Shown here: positions 17,036 to 28,091 of the stretch, piece by piece
How positions within the stretch are numbered: the first letter of the stretch is position 1
How the letters are laid out: each line of letters starts with the position of its first letter
From: Nocardioides coralli
GTDB lineage: Bacteria > Actinomycetota > Actinomycetes > Propionibacteriales > Nocardioidaceae
DNA: 64,000 nucleotides
Assembly (NCBI RefSeq): GCF_019880385.1
Contig: NZ_CP082273.1
Span: 1,860,001-1,924,000 of the forward strand
Direction: 5' to 3'
Program-made: the position numbers and the translations under genes
The notes under the pieces: model-generated
Database searches by the model: none
The model's input: the letters and a program-made list of their open reading frames with translations, nothing else
What the model was told of the DNA's origin: nothing

Positions 17036-18238
17036 TCAGCGGGGGAGGACGCCGTCCAGCGCCGCCAGCAGCCGGTCGACGTCCTCGGCGTCGTTGTAGG
17101 GGGCCAGCCCCACCCGGAGGGCGCCGGTCGCTCCGAGCCCCAGCCGCTGGCAGGGCTCCCAGGCGTAGCAGTGACCTGAGGAGATGCTCACCTGCCGCTC
17201 GCCGAGGGCCGCGTGGACCTCCGCCGGCTCCACCCCGGCGATCGAGAAGTAGAGCGTCGAGGTCCGCCGCGGAGCCCGCGACCAGACGGTGACGCCGGGT
17301 CGGCCGAGGAGCCAGTCCTCGATCCGGCGGCGCAGCCCGTCCTCGTGCTGCTCGATGGCGTCGTACGCCGACACGAGGCGGTCGCGCCGGGGGCCGTCGC
17401 TCTCGCCCAGCGAGGCGAGGACGTCCACCGCCGCCGTCGTGCCGGCCATCAGCTCGTAGGGCAACGTGCCCAGCTCGAACCGCTCCGGCACCTCGTCGGT
17501 GGAGGGGACGAGCTTGTCGGGGTGGAGCTCCTCCAGCAGGTCGGGGTCGGCCGCGAGGACCCCGCAGTGCGGACCGCCGAACTTGTAGGGGGAGCAGGCG
17601 TAGAGGTCGGCACCCAGGCCGGCCAGGTCGGGCACCTCGTGGGCGGCGTGGTGGACGCCGTCGACGAAGACCAGCGCCCCGGCCTCGTGGGCCAGGTCGG
17701 CCAGGGCCCGGACGTCGGGGCGCGTGCCGAGGACGTTGGAGGCCCCGGGGAGCGCCACGAGCCGGGTCCGGTCGCCCAGGACCGCCTCCAGGTGCTCAGG
17801 ACGCAGCTCCATCGTCTCGGTGTCGAAGTCGGCCCAGCGCACCACGGCCCCGACGCGCTCGGCGGCCTGCACCCACGGGCGGATGTTGGCGTCGTGGTCG
17901 AGCCGGGTGACGACCACCTCCTCGCCGGGTGACCACGACCCGGCGAGCGTGCGGGCGAGGTCGTAGGTGAGTGCCGTCATGCTCCGTCCGAAGACGATGC
18001 CCCGCGGGTCCGCCGCCAGCAGGTCGGCGAGCGCCTCGCGGCACGCCACGACCACCTCGCCGGCCGCTCGCTGGGGTCGTGAGTGCGGGCTGCGGTTCGA
18101 CAACGGCCCGCCGAGGGCCGAGCTCACGGCGTCGATGACGGGCTGGGGCACCTGCGTGCCTCCAGGGTTGTCGAGGAAGACCTCACCACTGGCGAGGGCC
18201 GGGTAGAGGGAGCGCACCTTCGCCACGTCGTAGGCCAT
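17036..18238 (-). CDS. Cysteine desulfurase-like PLP protein
   Basis: A 400-residue class V aminotransferase of the cysteine-desulfurase-like (SufS-related) group. The PLP lysine is K219 in YACSPYKFGGPHCGVL, and SSGHCYAWEP near the C terminus may hold the catalytic cysteine loop. It is not in a suf or isc cluster, so the substrate may not be cysteine. ATG at 18238 with no clear ribosome binding site; TAGGAA at -12 is an imperfect -10. It opens MAYDVAKVRSLYPALASGEVFLDNPGGTQ, close to family proteins. Confidence 0.82.
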   Translation of the reverse strand: MAYDVAKVRSLYPALASGEVFLDNPGGTQVPQPVIDAVSSALGGPLSNRSPHSRPQRAAGEVVVACREALADLLAADPRGIVFGRSMTALTYDLARTLAGSWSPGEEVVVTRLDHDANIRPWVQAAERVGAVVRWADFDTETMELRPEHLEAVLGDRTRLVALPGASNVLGTRPDVRALADLAHEAGALVFVDGVHHAAHEVPDLAGLGADLYACSPYKFGGPHCGVLAADPDLLEELHPDKLVPSTDEVPERFELGTLPYELMAGTTAAVDVLASLGESDGPRRDRLVSAYDAIEQHEDGLRRRIEDWLLGRPGVTVWSRAPRRTSTLYFSIAGVEPAEVHAALGERQVSISSGHCYAWEPCQRLGLGATGALRVGLAPYNDAEDVDRLLAALDGVLPR

Positions 18239-18260
18239 GGCACGTTCCTAGCAGGCCGGT

Positions 18261-18297
18261 CCTCGGCACACCCGGGTGTGGTCCGGGTGTGCCGAGG
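18261..18297 (-). terminator. Terminator after the small basic gene
   Basis: A perfect 15-bp stem (18261-18275 with 18283-18297) around a 7-base loop begins 10 bases past the stop of the 55-residue gene and stops its transcript before the cysteine-desulfurase-like gene. Confidence 0.8.
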
Positions 18298-18307
18298 GTC
18301 TGCGACG

Positions 18308-18475
18308 TCAGCGACGCCGCATCAGACCACGGAGCAGGGTGCGCGCGCCGCGCTCGACGTCCCGGTTGGCTGAGCCGCCGGCGGCGGGACGCCCCGTCGC
18401 CGGACCGGTCGTGGTGCCGCCGACGGGTCGCCGGCGACCGCCCCCGGCGAGACGTCCGAGGATCCCTCTGAGCAT
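18308..18475 (-). CDS. Small basic protein, 55 residues
   Basis: A short frame encoding a very Arg- and Gly-rich peptide, starting MLRGILGRLAGGGRRRP and ending TLLRGLMRRR. A strong ribosome binding site, GGAGGA, lies five bases before the ATG, and a perfect terminator follows the stop, so it looks like its own transcription unit. The amphipathic basic ends suggest membrane or nucleic-acid contact, but I do not recognise the family. Confidence 0.6.
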   Translation of the reverse strand: MLRGILGRLAGGGRRRPVGGTTTGPATGRPAAGGSANRDVERGARTLLRGLMRRR

Positions 18476-18636
18476 GGTGTCCTCCGTCCTGTCGCCGTCG
18501 GCAGCCGGGTGGCCGACGAGAACGACGACGACGTCTCGAGCCCATCACGAGGTGCGGGGCGGTGGCTCCCCCGCAGGGGTGGAACCCGCCCTCCGTCCTG
18601 GTCGCGGGAGGTCGCCGCCCGTGGAAGGATCGTGGT

Positions 18637-19086
18637 GTGGCCACCGTCCCCGCCGCGGAGCAGCGGCTCCGTGACCTCGCCCTGCTGCGGCGGGTGCGCG
18701 ACCGGATGGACCGCGACTACGCGCAGCCGCTCGACGTCGAGGCCTTGGCCCGGGGCGTCAACATGTCGGCGGGCCACCTCAGCCGCCGCTTCCGGCAGGT
18801 CTACGGCGAGTCGCCCTACAGCTACCTGATGACCCGTCGCGTGGAGCGGGCGATGGCACTGCTGCGCCGCGGTGACCTCAGCGTCACCGAGGTCTGCTTC
18901 ACCGTGGGGTTCTCCTCGCTCGGGACCTTCAGCAGCCGGTTCAGCGAGCTCGTCGGGACCTCCCCGAGCAGGTACCGGGAGCAAGCGGCGCCGACCGGGC
19001 CGGAGATGCCCTCGTGCCATGCCCGACAGGTCACCCGACCGATCAGGAATCGAGAAGCACGGCCGCACGGACCATCACTAGCGTGA
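18637..19086 (+). CDS. AraC-family regulator (DNA-binding domain only)
   Basis: A 149-residue protein made almost only of the AraC double helix-turn-helix: ALARGVNMSAGHLSRRFRQVYGESPYSYL for the first, SVTEVCFTVGFSSLGTFSSRFSELVGTSPSRYR for the second. There is no ligand domain. GTG at 18637 follows AAGGAT. The next genes encode a VOC protein and a UvrA-like ATPase in the same direction, an arrangement I have seen in other actinobacteria; the regulator probably controls them. Confidence 0.85.
   Translation: MATVPAAEQRLRDLALLRRVRDRMDRDYAQPLDVEALARGVNMSAGHLSRRFRQVYGESPYSYLMTRRVERAMALLRRGDLSVTEVCFTVGFSSLGTFSSRFSELVGTSPSRYREQAAPTGPEMPSCHARQVTRPIRNREARPHGPSLA
19079..19084 (+). promoter_or_regulatory. 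-10 element of the VOC gene
   Basis: TAGCGT ends seven bases before the ATG at 19092, inside the 3' end of the AraC gene, giving the VOC gene its own near-leaderless start. Confidence 0.5.
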
Positions 19087-19091
19087 CGCCC

Positions 19092-19502
19092 ATGGACATC
19101 ACCATCCACTACGCCTTCCTCCCGCACACCGACCCTGACGCCTCCCTCGCCTTCTACCGCGACACCCTCGGCTTCGAGGTGCGCAACGACGTCGGCTACG
19201 AGGGCATGCGGTGGATCACCGTCGGCCCTGCCGGACAGCCGGGGACGAGCATCGTGCTGCACCCGCCCGCCACCGACCCCGGCATCACCGAGGAGGAGCG
19301 GCGCACGGTCCTCGAGCTGATCGCGAAGGGCAGCTACACCGCCATCGCCTTCGCCACGCCCGACCTCGACGAGGTCTACGGCAAGCTGGAGGCCAGCGGC
19401 GCGGAGGTGCTCCAGGAGCCGACCGACCAGCCGTACGGCGTACGGGACTGCGCGTTGCGCGACCCCGCCGGCAACCTGATCCGCATCAACGAGGTGGCGT
19501 GA
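19092..19502 (+). CDS. VOC-family (glyoxalase/dioxygenase-fold) protein
   Basis: A 136-residue vicinal-oxygen-chelate protein with the usual paired beta-alpha-beta-beta-beta units: DASLAFYRDTLGFEV in the first half and LDEVYGKLEASGAEVLQEPTDQPYGVRDCALRDPAGNLIRI in the second. The family includes glyoxalases, dioxygenases and drug-binding resistance proteins. Between an AraC regulator and a UvrA-like ATPase, a role in handling a toxic compound is plausible. The ATG at 19092 is set by the leaderless -10 and the family N terminus. Confidence 0.85.
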   Translation: MDITIHYAFLPHTDPDASLAFYRDTLGFEVRNDVGYEGMRWITVGPAGQPGTSIVLHPPATDPGITEEERRTVLELIAKGSYTAIAFATPDLDEVYGKLEASGAEVLQEPTDQPYGVRDCALRDPAGNLIRINEVA

Positions 19503-19585
19503 GCGGCCCGACGCGATGAGTCCGGGCCGAAGGTCCGCACGCCCGCGCCGACGACGCCCACGACGCCACACGACCGAGGAGCCAC

Positions 19586-23349
<3,764 letters not shown>

Positions 23350-23548
23350 AGGACGAAGGTCCGGGAACGACAGCCGTCAGGGTGCCGGAACAGGTCAGGC
23401 TTACCCGATCTCGGGGATACGGACGGTGTCGCGGCGCGGACGCCCGACGTCTTCGCACGTCTTCCGTCCGTCAGATGCGCTCGAGCACCCGATGGTCACG
23501 GAACGGGAGGACGAGGACCCCTCTCCGCCCTCTGCCACGCCTGACTGA

Positions 23549-23576
23549 ATCGCCGATAAGCGACATTATGTCAGTA
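23549..23576. other. dif: Candidate dif site (XerC/XerD recombination)
   Basis: A 28-bp sequence with the exact 11-6-11 layout of dif: left arm ATCGCCGATAA, centre GCGACA, right arm TTATGTCAGTA. The inner bases ATAA...TTATGT match the E. coli arms, and CCGATAA with ACATTATGTCA matches actinobacterial dif sites as I recall them. It lies in a non-coding gap and is AT-rich for the region. It should mark the replication terminus. Confidence 0.8.
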
Positions 23577-23601
23577 TGCGGAGGGTTGACGTCGGGTGCT
23601 C

Positions 23602-24093
23602 TCATCCCCCGGCCAGCAGGGCCTCGACCGCTCCGTCGCGGTCCAGGTGCTCCAGCACCTCCACCGTCGGCCCCTCGAGCATCCGGTAGGCGGTGAAGAA
23701 CGCGTCGAGCTCTTCGACGAACGCCGGTGGCAGGTCGGCGAGATCACGCAGGTGGTCGCCGTGGTGGTCACGCTCCGGCACGGCGACGAGCTTGGTCTCG
23801 ACGATCTCGCCGACCTGCAGCCGGTAGCCCCCGATGACCCGGCACGGCATGTGGACACCCGGAAAGGTCGGTTCGTCGATCAGCACCAGGGCGTCCAGCG
23901 CGTCGCCGTCCTCGCCGTCGGCGCCGATGACATAACCGTAGTCCCCCGGGAACCCGGCCGGCCCGCCCAGCCGCCGGTCGAACCAGATCGTGCCGTCGTC
24001 GCTCGCTTCGTACTTGTTGCGGCTGCCCCGCGGGATCTCCACGACCACGTCGCAGGAGCCGGAACGGTGGCGCTGTCGGCTGGTGTGAGTCAT
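23602..24093 (-). CDS. Family I inorganic pyrophosphatase, divergent active site
   Basis: A 163-residue pyrophosphatase-fold protein. It retains EIPRGSRNKYE (K27 and E29), FDRR, DYGYV and EDGDALD (D62, D64 and D67, equal to E. coli D65, D67 and D70). However, the DEAGED segment that supplies two metal-binding Asp residues reads VGEIVE, so E. coli D97 becomes V94 and D102 becomes E99, while K101 (K104) is kept. The catalytic tyrosine region AYRMLEG is kept. It may be slow, altered in metal use, or act on another phosphoanhydride. A housekeeping Ppa is expected elsewhere. Confidence 0.8.
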   Translation of the reverse strand: MTHTSRQRHRSGSCDVVVEIPRGSRNKYEASDDGTIWFDRRLGGPAGFPGDYGYVIGADGEDGDALDALVLIDEPTFPGVHMPCRVIGGYRLQVGEIVETKLVAVPERDHHGDHLRDLADLPPAFVEELDAFFTAYRMLEGPTVEVLEHLDRDGAVEALLAGG

Positions 24094-24100
24094 TCCGGCC

Positions 24101-24106
24101 AACCTA
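24101..24106 (-). promoter_or_regulatory. -10 element of the pyrophosphatase-like gene
   Basis: TAGGTT ends seven bases before the ATG at 24093, supporting that start over the ATG at 24144. Confidence 0.55.
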
Positions 24107-24181
24107 CCCGTGCCCGGGCCCCGTCCACCCGACCACCCGTCCACCAGACCACCCGCGGCGCCGGCGCGGACGCCGCTCTCC

Positions 24182-24187
24182 TACGAT
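24182..24187 (+). promoter_or_regulatory. -10 element of the cyclophilin gene, leaderless
   Basis: TACGAT ends six bases before the ATG at 24194 and no ribosome binding site is present. Confidence 0.6.
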
Positions 24188-24193
24188 CGCCCC

Positions 24194-24880
24194 ATGCCGA
24201 CCCGCCTGCTGGCCCTGCCGGCCACCCTCCTGCTCGCCCTGGCCCTCGCCGCGTGCTCCGACAGCGGGGACGACACCGCCGCCGACCCTGCAGCTGAGGA
24301 CGCACCCCAGGAGTCCTTCACCGGCGAGACGACGCAGTGCTCCTACACGGACACGGGCAGCGCCGCCCGCGACGTCGAGCAGCCGCCGACCGAGGCCCAG
24401 GCCGAGGGCGAGGTGCCGGTGACCCTCAGCACCTCCGTGGGCGACGTGTCGGTGACCCTGGACGCCGCCGGGGCCCCCTGCACGGTCAACTCGTTCGTCT
24501 CCCTCGTCGAGCAGGGCTACTACGACGACACCCAGTGCCACCGGCTCACGACGCAGGGCATCTTCGTGCTGCAGTGCGGCGACCCGACGGCCACCGGGAC
24601 CGGCGGCCCCGGCTACTCGTTCGGTGACGAGGTCGCCGAGGACGCGTCGTACGGCGCGGGCACGCTCGCCATGGCCAACGCGGGTCCCGACACCAACGGC
24701 TCGCAGTTCTTCATCGTCTACGAGGACACCCAGCTGCCTCCGGCCTACACCGTCTTCGGCAGCGTCTCCGGGGAGTCCCTGGAGGTCGTCCAGGAGGTGG
24801 CCGCGGACGGCACCGAGAGTGGCGCCCCGGACGGACCGCCGAGCACCGAGGTCACGATCGAGGCCGCGGCCGTCGGCTGA
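24194..24880 (+). CDS. Cyclophilin-type peptidyl-prolyl isomerase, lipoprotein
   Basis: A 228-residue exported lipoprotein. Signal peptide with lipobox LALAAC, lipidated Cys at residue 21, then an acidic linker and a cyclophilin domain from about residue 70. Family segments: TVNSFVSLVEQGYYDDTQCHRL, the substrate pocket GTLAMANAGPDTNGSQFFI and YTVFGSV. The canonical FHRVI segment reads CHRLTTQGIFVLQCG, so the catalytic Arg region is kept in altered form. It probably helps proteins fold outside the membrane. The N-acyl modification would use the Lnt encoded in this window. Confidence 0.85.
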   Translation: MPTRLLALPATLLLALALAACSDSGDDTAADPAAEDAPQESFTGETTQCSYTDTGSAARDVEQPPTEAQAEGEVPVTLSTSVGDVSVTLDAAGAPCTVNSFVSLVEQGYYDDTQCHRLTTQGIFVLQCGDPTATGTGGPGYSFGDEVAEDASYGAGTLAMANAGPDTNGSQFFIVYEDTQLPPAYTVFGSVSGESLEVVQEVAADGTESGAPDGPPSTEVTIEAAAVG

Positions 24881-24886
24881 GGCGGT

Positions 24887-25315
24887 TCAGGCGAGCCGGT
24901 AGTCCACCGGCTCGCCCAGCTGCACCGTGCGACTGACCGCACAGAGGCGGTCGCGACTCATGTCGACGGCCTTCGGCAGCATCTCCCGGGCGGCGTCGCC
25001 CCCCTCCCCCTCGGGGAAGCTGACCTCGAAGGTCAGGGTGATGTCGACGAGGTGGTTCCCGTGCTCATCACGCACCTTGTGCCCGCTCGCGGCGACCCGG
25101 AAGCCGTCGGCGAGCTCACGCTTGCCCGTGATCGCATCCACGTCGAGAGCGCTGCAGCCCGCGATCGCCGCCAGCAGCATCTCGACAGGCGTGAAGTCGG
25201 GGTCCTCTCCCCCGTTGCCGAAGTAGGTCTCACCGCCGCGGGCGTTCGTCGCCTTGAAGCGCTCGGCACCGATCTTGGTCAGCTCGACGGAGCGGAAGGT
25301 GTCGGAGGAGGTCAT
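24887..25315 (-). CDS. OsmC-family peroxidase-like protein
   Basis: A 142-residue OsmC/Ohr-fold protein. The two redox cysteines are C54 in AAIAGCSALDVDAI and C125 in RDRLCAVSRTV. The family reduces organic hydroperoxides using thiols. The ATG at 25315 has CAGGGT at -12, a near match to the local -10 type. It is convergent with the cyclophilin gene, with six bases between stops. Confidence 0.85.
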   Translation of the reverse strand: MTSSDTFRSVELTKIGAERFKATNARGGETYFGNGGEDPDFTPVEMLLAAIAGCSALDVDAITGKRELADGFRVAASGHKVRDEHGNHLVDITLTFEVSFPEGEGGDAAREMLPKAVDMSRDRLCAVSRTVQLGEPVDYRLA

Positions 25316-25351
25316 GGCGCAACCCTGCCAGACCGCCCCGACCCTCCCCCG

Positions 25352-25495
25352 TCAGCGCGTGCGCAGGCGCAGGGTCCGCCACCGACGTCGCGATGTCTCC
25401 GACCGGGCGAGCTCCACCGTCCGCAGCATCGCGAGCTCCTCGTACGAGTGCGTCCGCGCGTCGACGATCCCGAAGGACAGGTACTGCGAGGTCAT
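25352..25495 (-). CDS. Small hypothetical protein, 47 residues
   Basis: A short frame with good GC3 pattern coding MTSQYLSFGIVDARTHSYEE and then a strongly basic end with RSETSRRRWRTLRLRTR. The ATG at 25495 is preceded by GGGACGAG, a modest ribosome binding site, and by an unusually AT-rich stretch at 25538-25552 that could hold a promoter. I do not recognise the family. Confidence 0.45.
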   Translation of the reverse strand: MTSQYLSFGIVDARTHSYEELAMLRTVELARSETSRRRWRTLRLRTR

Positions 25496-25670
25496 GGTGG
25501 CGCTCGTCCCTTTCCGGCCGATCCAGCGGCCGATCGAAGTAATAGATAAGTGCGCTTGCGCGACCCTTACATCCTAGGTCGGACCGGGGGCCGCCTCCGC
25601 ATCGCCGACCACGTGATCTCGCGCACCACCCACGACCGCCCGGCGGAGGCGATCACCAGCGGCGGCGACC

Positions 25671-25676
25671 TAGGCT
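25671..25676 (+). promoter_or_regulatory. -10 element of fdhD, leaderless
   Basis: TAGGCT ends six bases before the GTG at 25683, which has no ribosome binding site. Confidence 0.6.
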
Positions 25677-25682
25677 GGGGCC

Positions 25683-26510
25683 GTGACGCAGACCCACCGC
25701 CCCGGCCCCACCCTCCGGGTGCGGACGCGTGAGCTGGTTCCCGGCACCGAGCGCCCGCGCGAGGACCGCGTCGCCGCCGAGGAACCCCTGGAGGTGCGTC
25801 TGGGCTGGCCGGGCCGGGCCGCGCAGCGGGTCTGGGTGACGATGCGGACGCCCGGTCATGACTTCGAGCTCGCCGCCGGCTGGGTCGTCCACGAGGGCAT
25901 CGCGCCGCCCCACGCCCTCCGGACCGTCGCCTACTGCACCGACGTGGAGCTGACGCCCCAGCAGGAGCTCAACGTCGTCACCGTGACCCTGGCCACGCCG
26001 CCCACGGTCGACCCCACGACGAGACTCGGCGCCCAGAGCAGCGGCTCCTCGGCGTGCGGGGTCTGCGGCAAGGACAGCATCGAGGCCGCGCTCGCCACGC
26101 CGCTCGCACCCGCCTGGGCCGGGCCGGTGGCCCCGGCGGAGGTGGTGCGCGCGATGCCCGCCCGGCTCCGTGATGAGCAACCGGTCTTCGACATCACGGG
26201 AGGCGTGCACGCCGCCGGGCTCGCCGACGCCGACGGCACGCTGCTCGCGGTGCGTGAGGACGTCGGGCGCCACAACGCCGTCGACAAGGTCACCGGCGCC
26301 CGGGTGCTGGCCGGCGAGGATCCCGCCGCCGCCCTGCTGGTCGTCAGCGGTCGGGCGGGCTTCGAGCTCGTGCAGAAGGCCGTGGCCGTCGGCACCGGTG
26401 CCCTCGTGGCGGTCGGGGCACCCTCCGCCCTGGCGGTCACGCTCGCCCAGCAGGCCGGGATGGCCCTCTACGGCTTCACCCGCGACGACCGCACCGTCCG
26501 CTACGCCTGA
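25683..26510 (+). CDS. fdhD: Formate dehydrogenase accessory sulfurtransferase
   Basis: FdhD moves sulfur from a cysteine desulfurase to the molybdenum cofactor of formate dehydrogenase. The conserved pair is C125 and C128 in SSACGVCGK. Other family segments are GHDFELAAGWVVHEGI, FDITGGVHAAGL and REDVGRHNAVDKV. The length of 275 is normal. No formate dehydrogenase gene is in the window; the enzyme it serves must be elsewhere. Confidence 0.92.
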   Translation: MTQTHRPGPTLRVRTRELVPGTERPREDRVAAEEPLEVRLGWPGRAAQRVWVTMRTPGHDFELAAGWVVHEGIAPPHALRTVAYCTDVELTPQQELNVVTVTLATPPTVDPTTRLGAQSSGSSACGVCGKDSIEAALATPLAPAWAGPVAPAEVVRAMPARLRDEQPVFDITGGVHAAGLADADGTLLAVREDVGRHNAVDKVTGARVLAGEDPAAALLVVSGRAGFELVQKAVAVGTGALVAVGAPSALAVTLAQQAGMALYGFTRDDRTVRYA

Positions 26511-26582
26511 CCCGACTTGTGTGCGCCGGACCCATGGGGCACGGTGGACAGGGTCCTGTACTCCAGATCGGAAGCGAGCGAC

Positions 26583-26861
26583 ATGCTCACCCTCACCGAG
26601 AACGCCACCGCCGTGGTCAAGGGGATCGCCGACCAGGTCCCCGAGGCATCGGGCCTCCGCATCACCGGCGGACCCGCCGAAGAACCGTCCCTCGAGGTCG
26701 CCCCCGCCAGCGCCGCCGAGCCCGGCGACCAGGTCGTGGAGCAGGAAGGGGCCACCGTCTACCTCGACGAGAACGCCGTCCTGCTGCTCGACGACAAGGT
26801 GCTCGACGCGCGCGTCGACGAGGAGGGTCGGGTCGAGTTCGCGCTCGGCCAGCAGGGCTGA
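26583..26861 (+). CDS. HesB/IscA-like protein without cysteines
   Basis: A 92-residue protein with the outline of the Fe-S biogenesis HesB/IscA fold: MLTLTENATAVVKGIADQ, a GLRI strand, then DENAVLLLDDKVLDARVDE. True A-type carriers need three cysteines; this one has none, so it cannot hold a cluster in the usual way. Similar cysteine-less proteins are common in actinobacteria and their role is unknown. The ATG at 26583 follows GGAAGCGAG. It sits 72 bases after fdhD. Confidence 0.75.
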   Translation: MLTLTENATAVVKGIADQVPEASGLRITGGPAEEPSLEVAPASAAEPGDQVVEQEGATVYLDENAVLLLDDKVLDARVDEEGRVEFALGQQG

Positions 26862-26878
26862 CTCCCGCTCCTGGCGGC

Positions 26879-26908
26879 GTGGGACCGCCGGCCTGTCGGC
26901 GGTCCCAC
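26879..26908 (+). terminator. Terminator between the HesB-like gene and sbcD
   Basis: A perfect 12-bp stem, GTGGGACCGCCG with its complement, around a 6-base loop. It begins 18 bases after the stop of the HesB-like gene and ends one base before the sbcD -10. Confidence 0.85.
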
Positions 26909-26909
26909 C

Positions 26910-26915
26910 TACCGT
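26910..26915 (+). promoter_or_regulatory. -10 element of sbcD, leaderless
   Basis: TACCGT directly follows the terminator stem and ends six bases before the GTG at 26922. Confidence 0.6.
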
Positions 26916-26921
26916 CGGGGC

Positions 26922-28091
26922 GTGCGCCTGCTCCACACCTCCGACTGGCACCTGGGCCGGTCCTTCCACCGTGAAGGACTGATCAGCGCCCAGGCGAGCT
27001 ACGTCGACCACCTGCTCGAGGTGGTCGACCGCGAGCGGGTCGACCTGGTCGTCGTCTCGGGCGACGTCTACGACCGGGCGCTCCCCCAGGTCGACGCCGT
27101 CCGGCTCGCCGACGAGGCGTTCGCCCGGCTGGCAGCGAGCCGCGCCCGCGTGGTGGTGACCAGCGGCAACCACGACAGCGCCCAGCGGCTCGGCTTCGGC
27201 AGCCGGCTGATGGACGCCGCCGGGATCCACGTGCGCACCGACACCGGCGCCGTCGGTGATCCCGTCGTCCTCGAGGACCGACACGGTCCCGTGGCCGTCT
27301 ACGGCCTCCCCTACCTCGACCCCCGGCTCCTGCGCGAGCCGTGGCAGCTGTCCGTGCCCTCCCACGAGGCGGCTCTGACCGAAGCCATGCGCCGGGTGCG
27401 GGACGACCTCGGCCGACGCGCCCGACACACCCGGTCCGTGGTGCTGGCACACGCCTTCGTCGCCGGTTGCCGGCCCAGCGACTCCGAGCGCGACATCAGC
27501 GTCGGCGGCGTCTCGATGGTTCCCGTCTCCGTGTTCGACGGCGTCGACTACGCCGCGCTCGGCCACCTCCACGGTCGGCACGTGCTCACCGACACGGTCC
27601 GCTACAGCGGCTCCCCGCTCGCCTACTCGTTCTCCGAGGCCGGGCACCACAAGGGGTCGTGGCTGGTCGACCTCGCGCCTGACGGGTTCGGCAGAGCCGA
27701 GTTCGTCGACGCCCCGGTGCCGCGGCCGCTCGCGGTCCTGCGGGGTGGCCTCGAGGACCTCCTCGCCGATCCGCGACTGACGCAGCACGAGCGGTCGTGG
27801 GTGCACGCGACCCTGACCGACGACCTCCGGCCGGATCGGGCCATGGAGCGGCTGCGGCGTCGCTTCCCCCATGCACTCTCCCTCGCCTTCGAGCCGACCG
27901 CCCCGCCGGCCGAGGAGGCCGCGGTCGCACGGACCCAGGGGCGCAGCGACCACGAGATCGCGCTCGACTTCGTGGCGGAGGTCCGCGGTCGGCCCGCCAC
28001 CGTCCCCGAGGCTGCGTTGCTGCGCGACGCCTGCGACGCGTGTCCCGATGATCCGGATGCCGACGTGGTGGCGCCGGTCAGGGCGTCGTGA
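26922..28091 (+). CDS. sbcD: Exonuclease SbcD (Mre11-like)
   Basis: The nuclease subunit of SbcCD, which cuts DNA hairpins and protein-blocked ends. The 389-residue protein has the calcineurin-like metal motifs: SDWHLG (residues 7-12), VVVSGDVYDR, TSGNHDS, LAHAFVAG and GHLHGRH. GTG start set by the leaderless promoter and by the family N terminus RLLHTSDWHLG. The last bases overlap the sbcC start (GTGA). Confidence 0.93.
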   Translation: MRLLHTSDWHLGRSFHREGLISAQASYVDHLLEVVDRERVDLVVVSGDVYDRALPQVDAVRLADEAFARLAASRARVVVTSGNHDSAQRLGFGSRLMDAAGIHVRTDTGAVGDPVVLEDRHGPVAVYGLPYLDPRLLREPWQLSVPSHEAALTEAMRRVRDDLGRRARHTRSVVLAHAFVAGCRPSDSERDISVGGVSMVPVSVFDGVDYAALGHLHGRHVLTDTVRYSGSPLAYSFSEAGHHKGSWLVDLAPDGFGRAEFVDAPVPRPLAVLRGGLEDLLADPRLTQHERSWVHATLTDDLRPDRAMERLRRRFPHALSLAFEPTAPPAEEAAVARTQGRSDHEIALDFVAEVRGRPATVPEAALLRDACDACPDDPDADVVAPVRAS

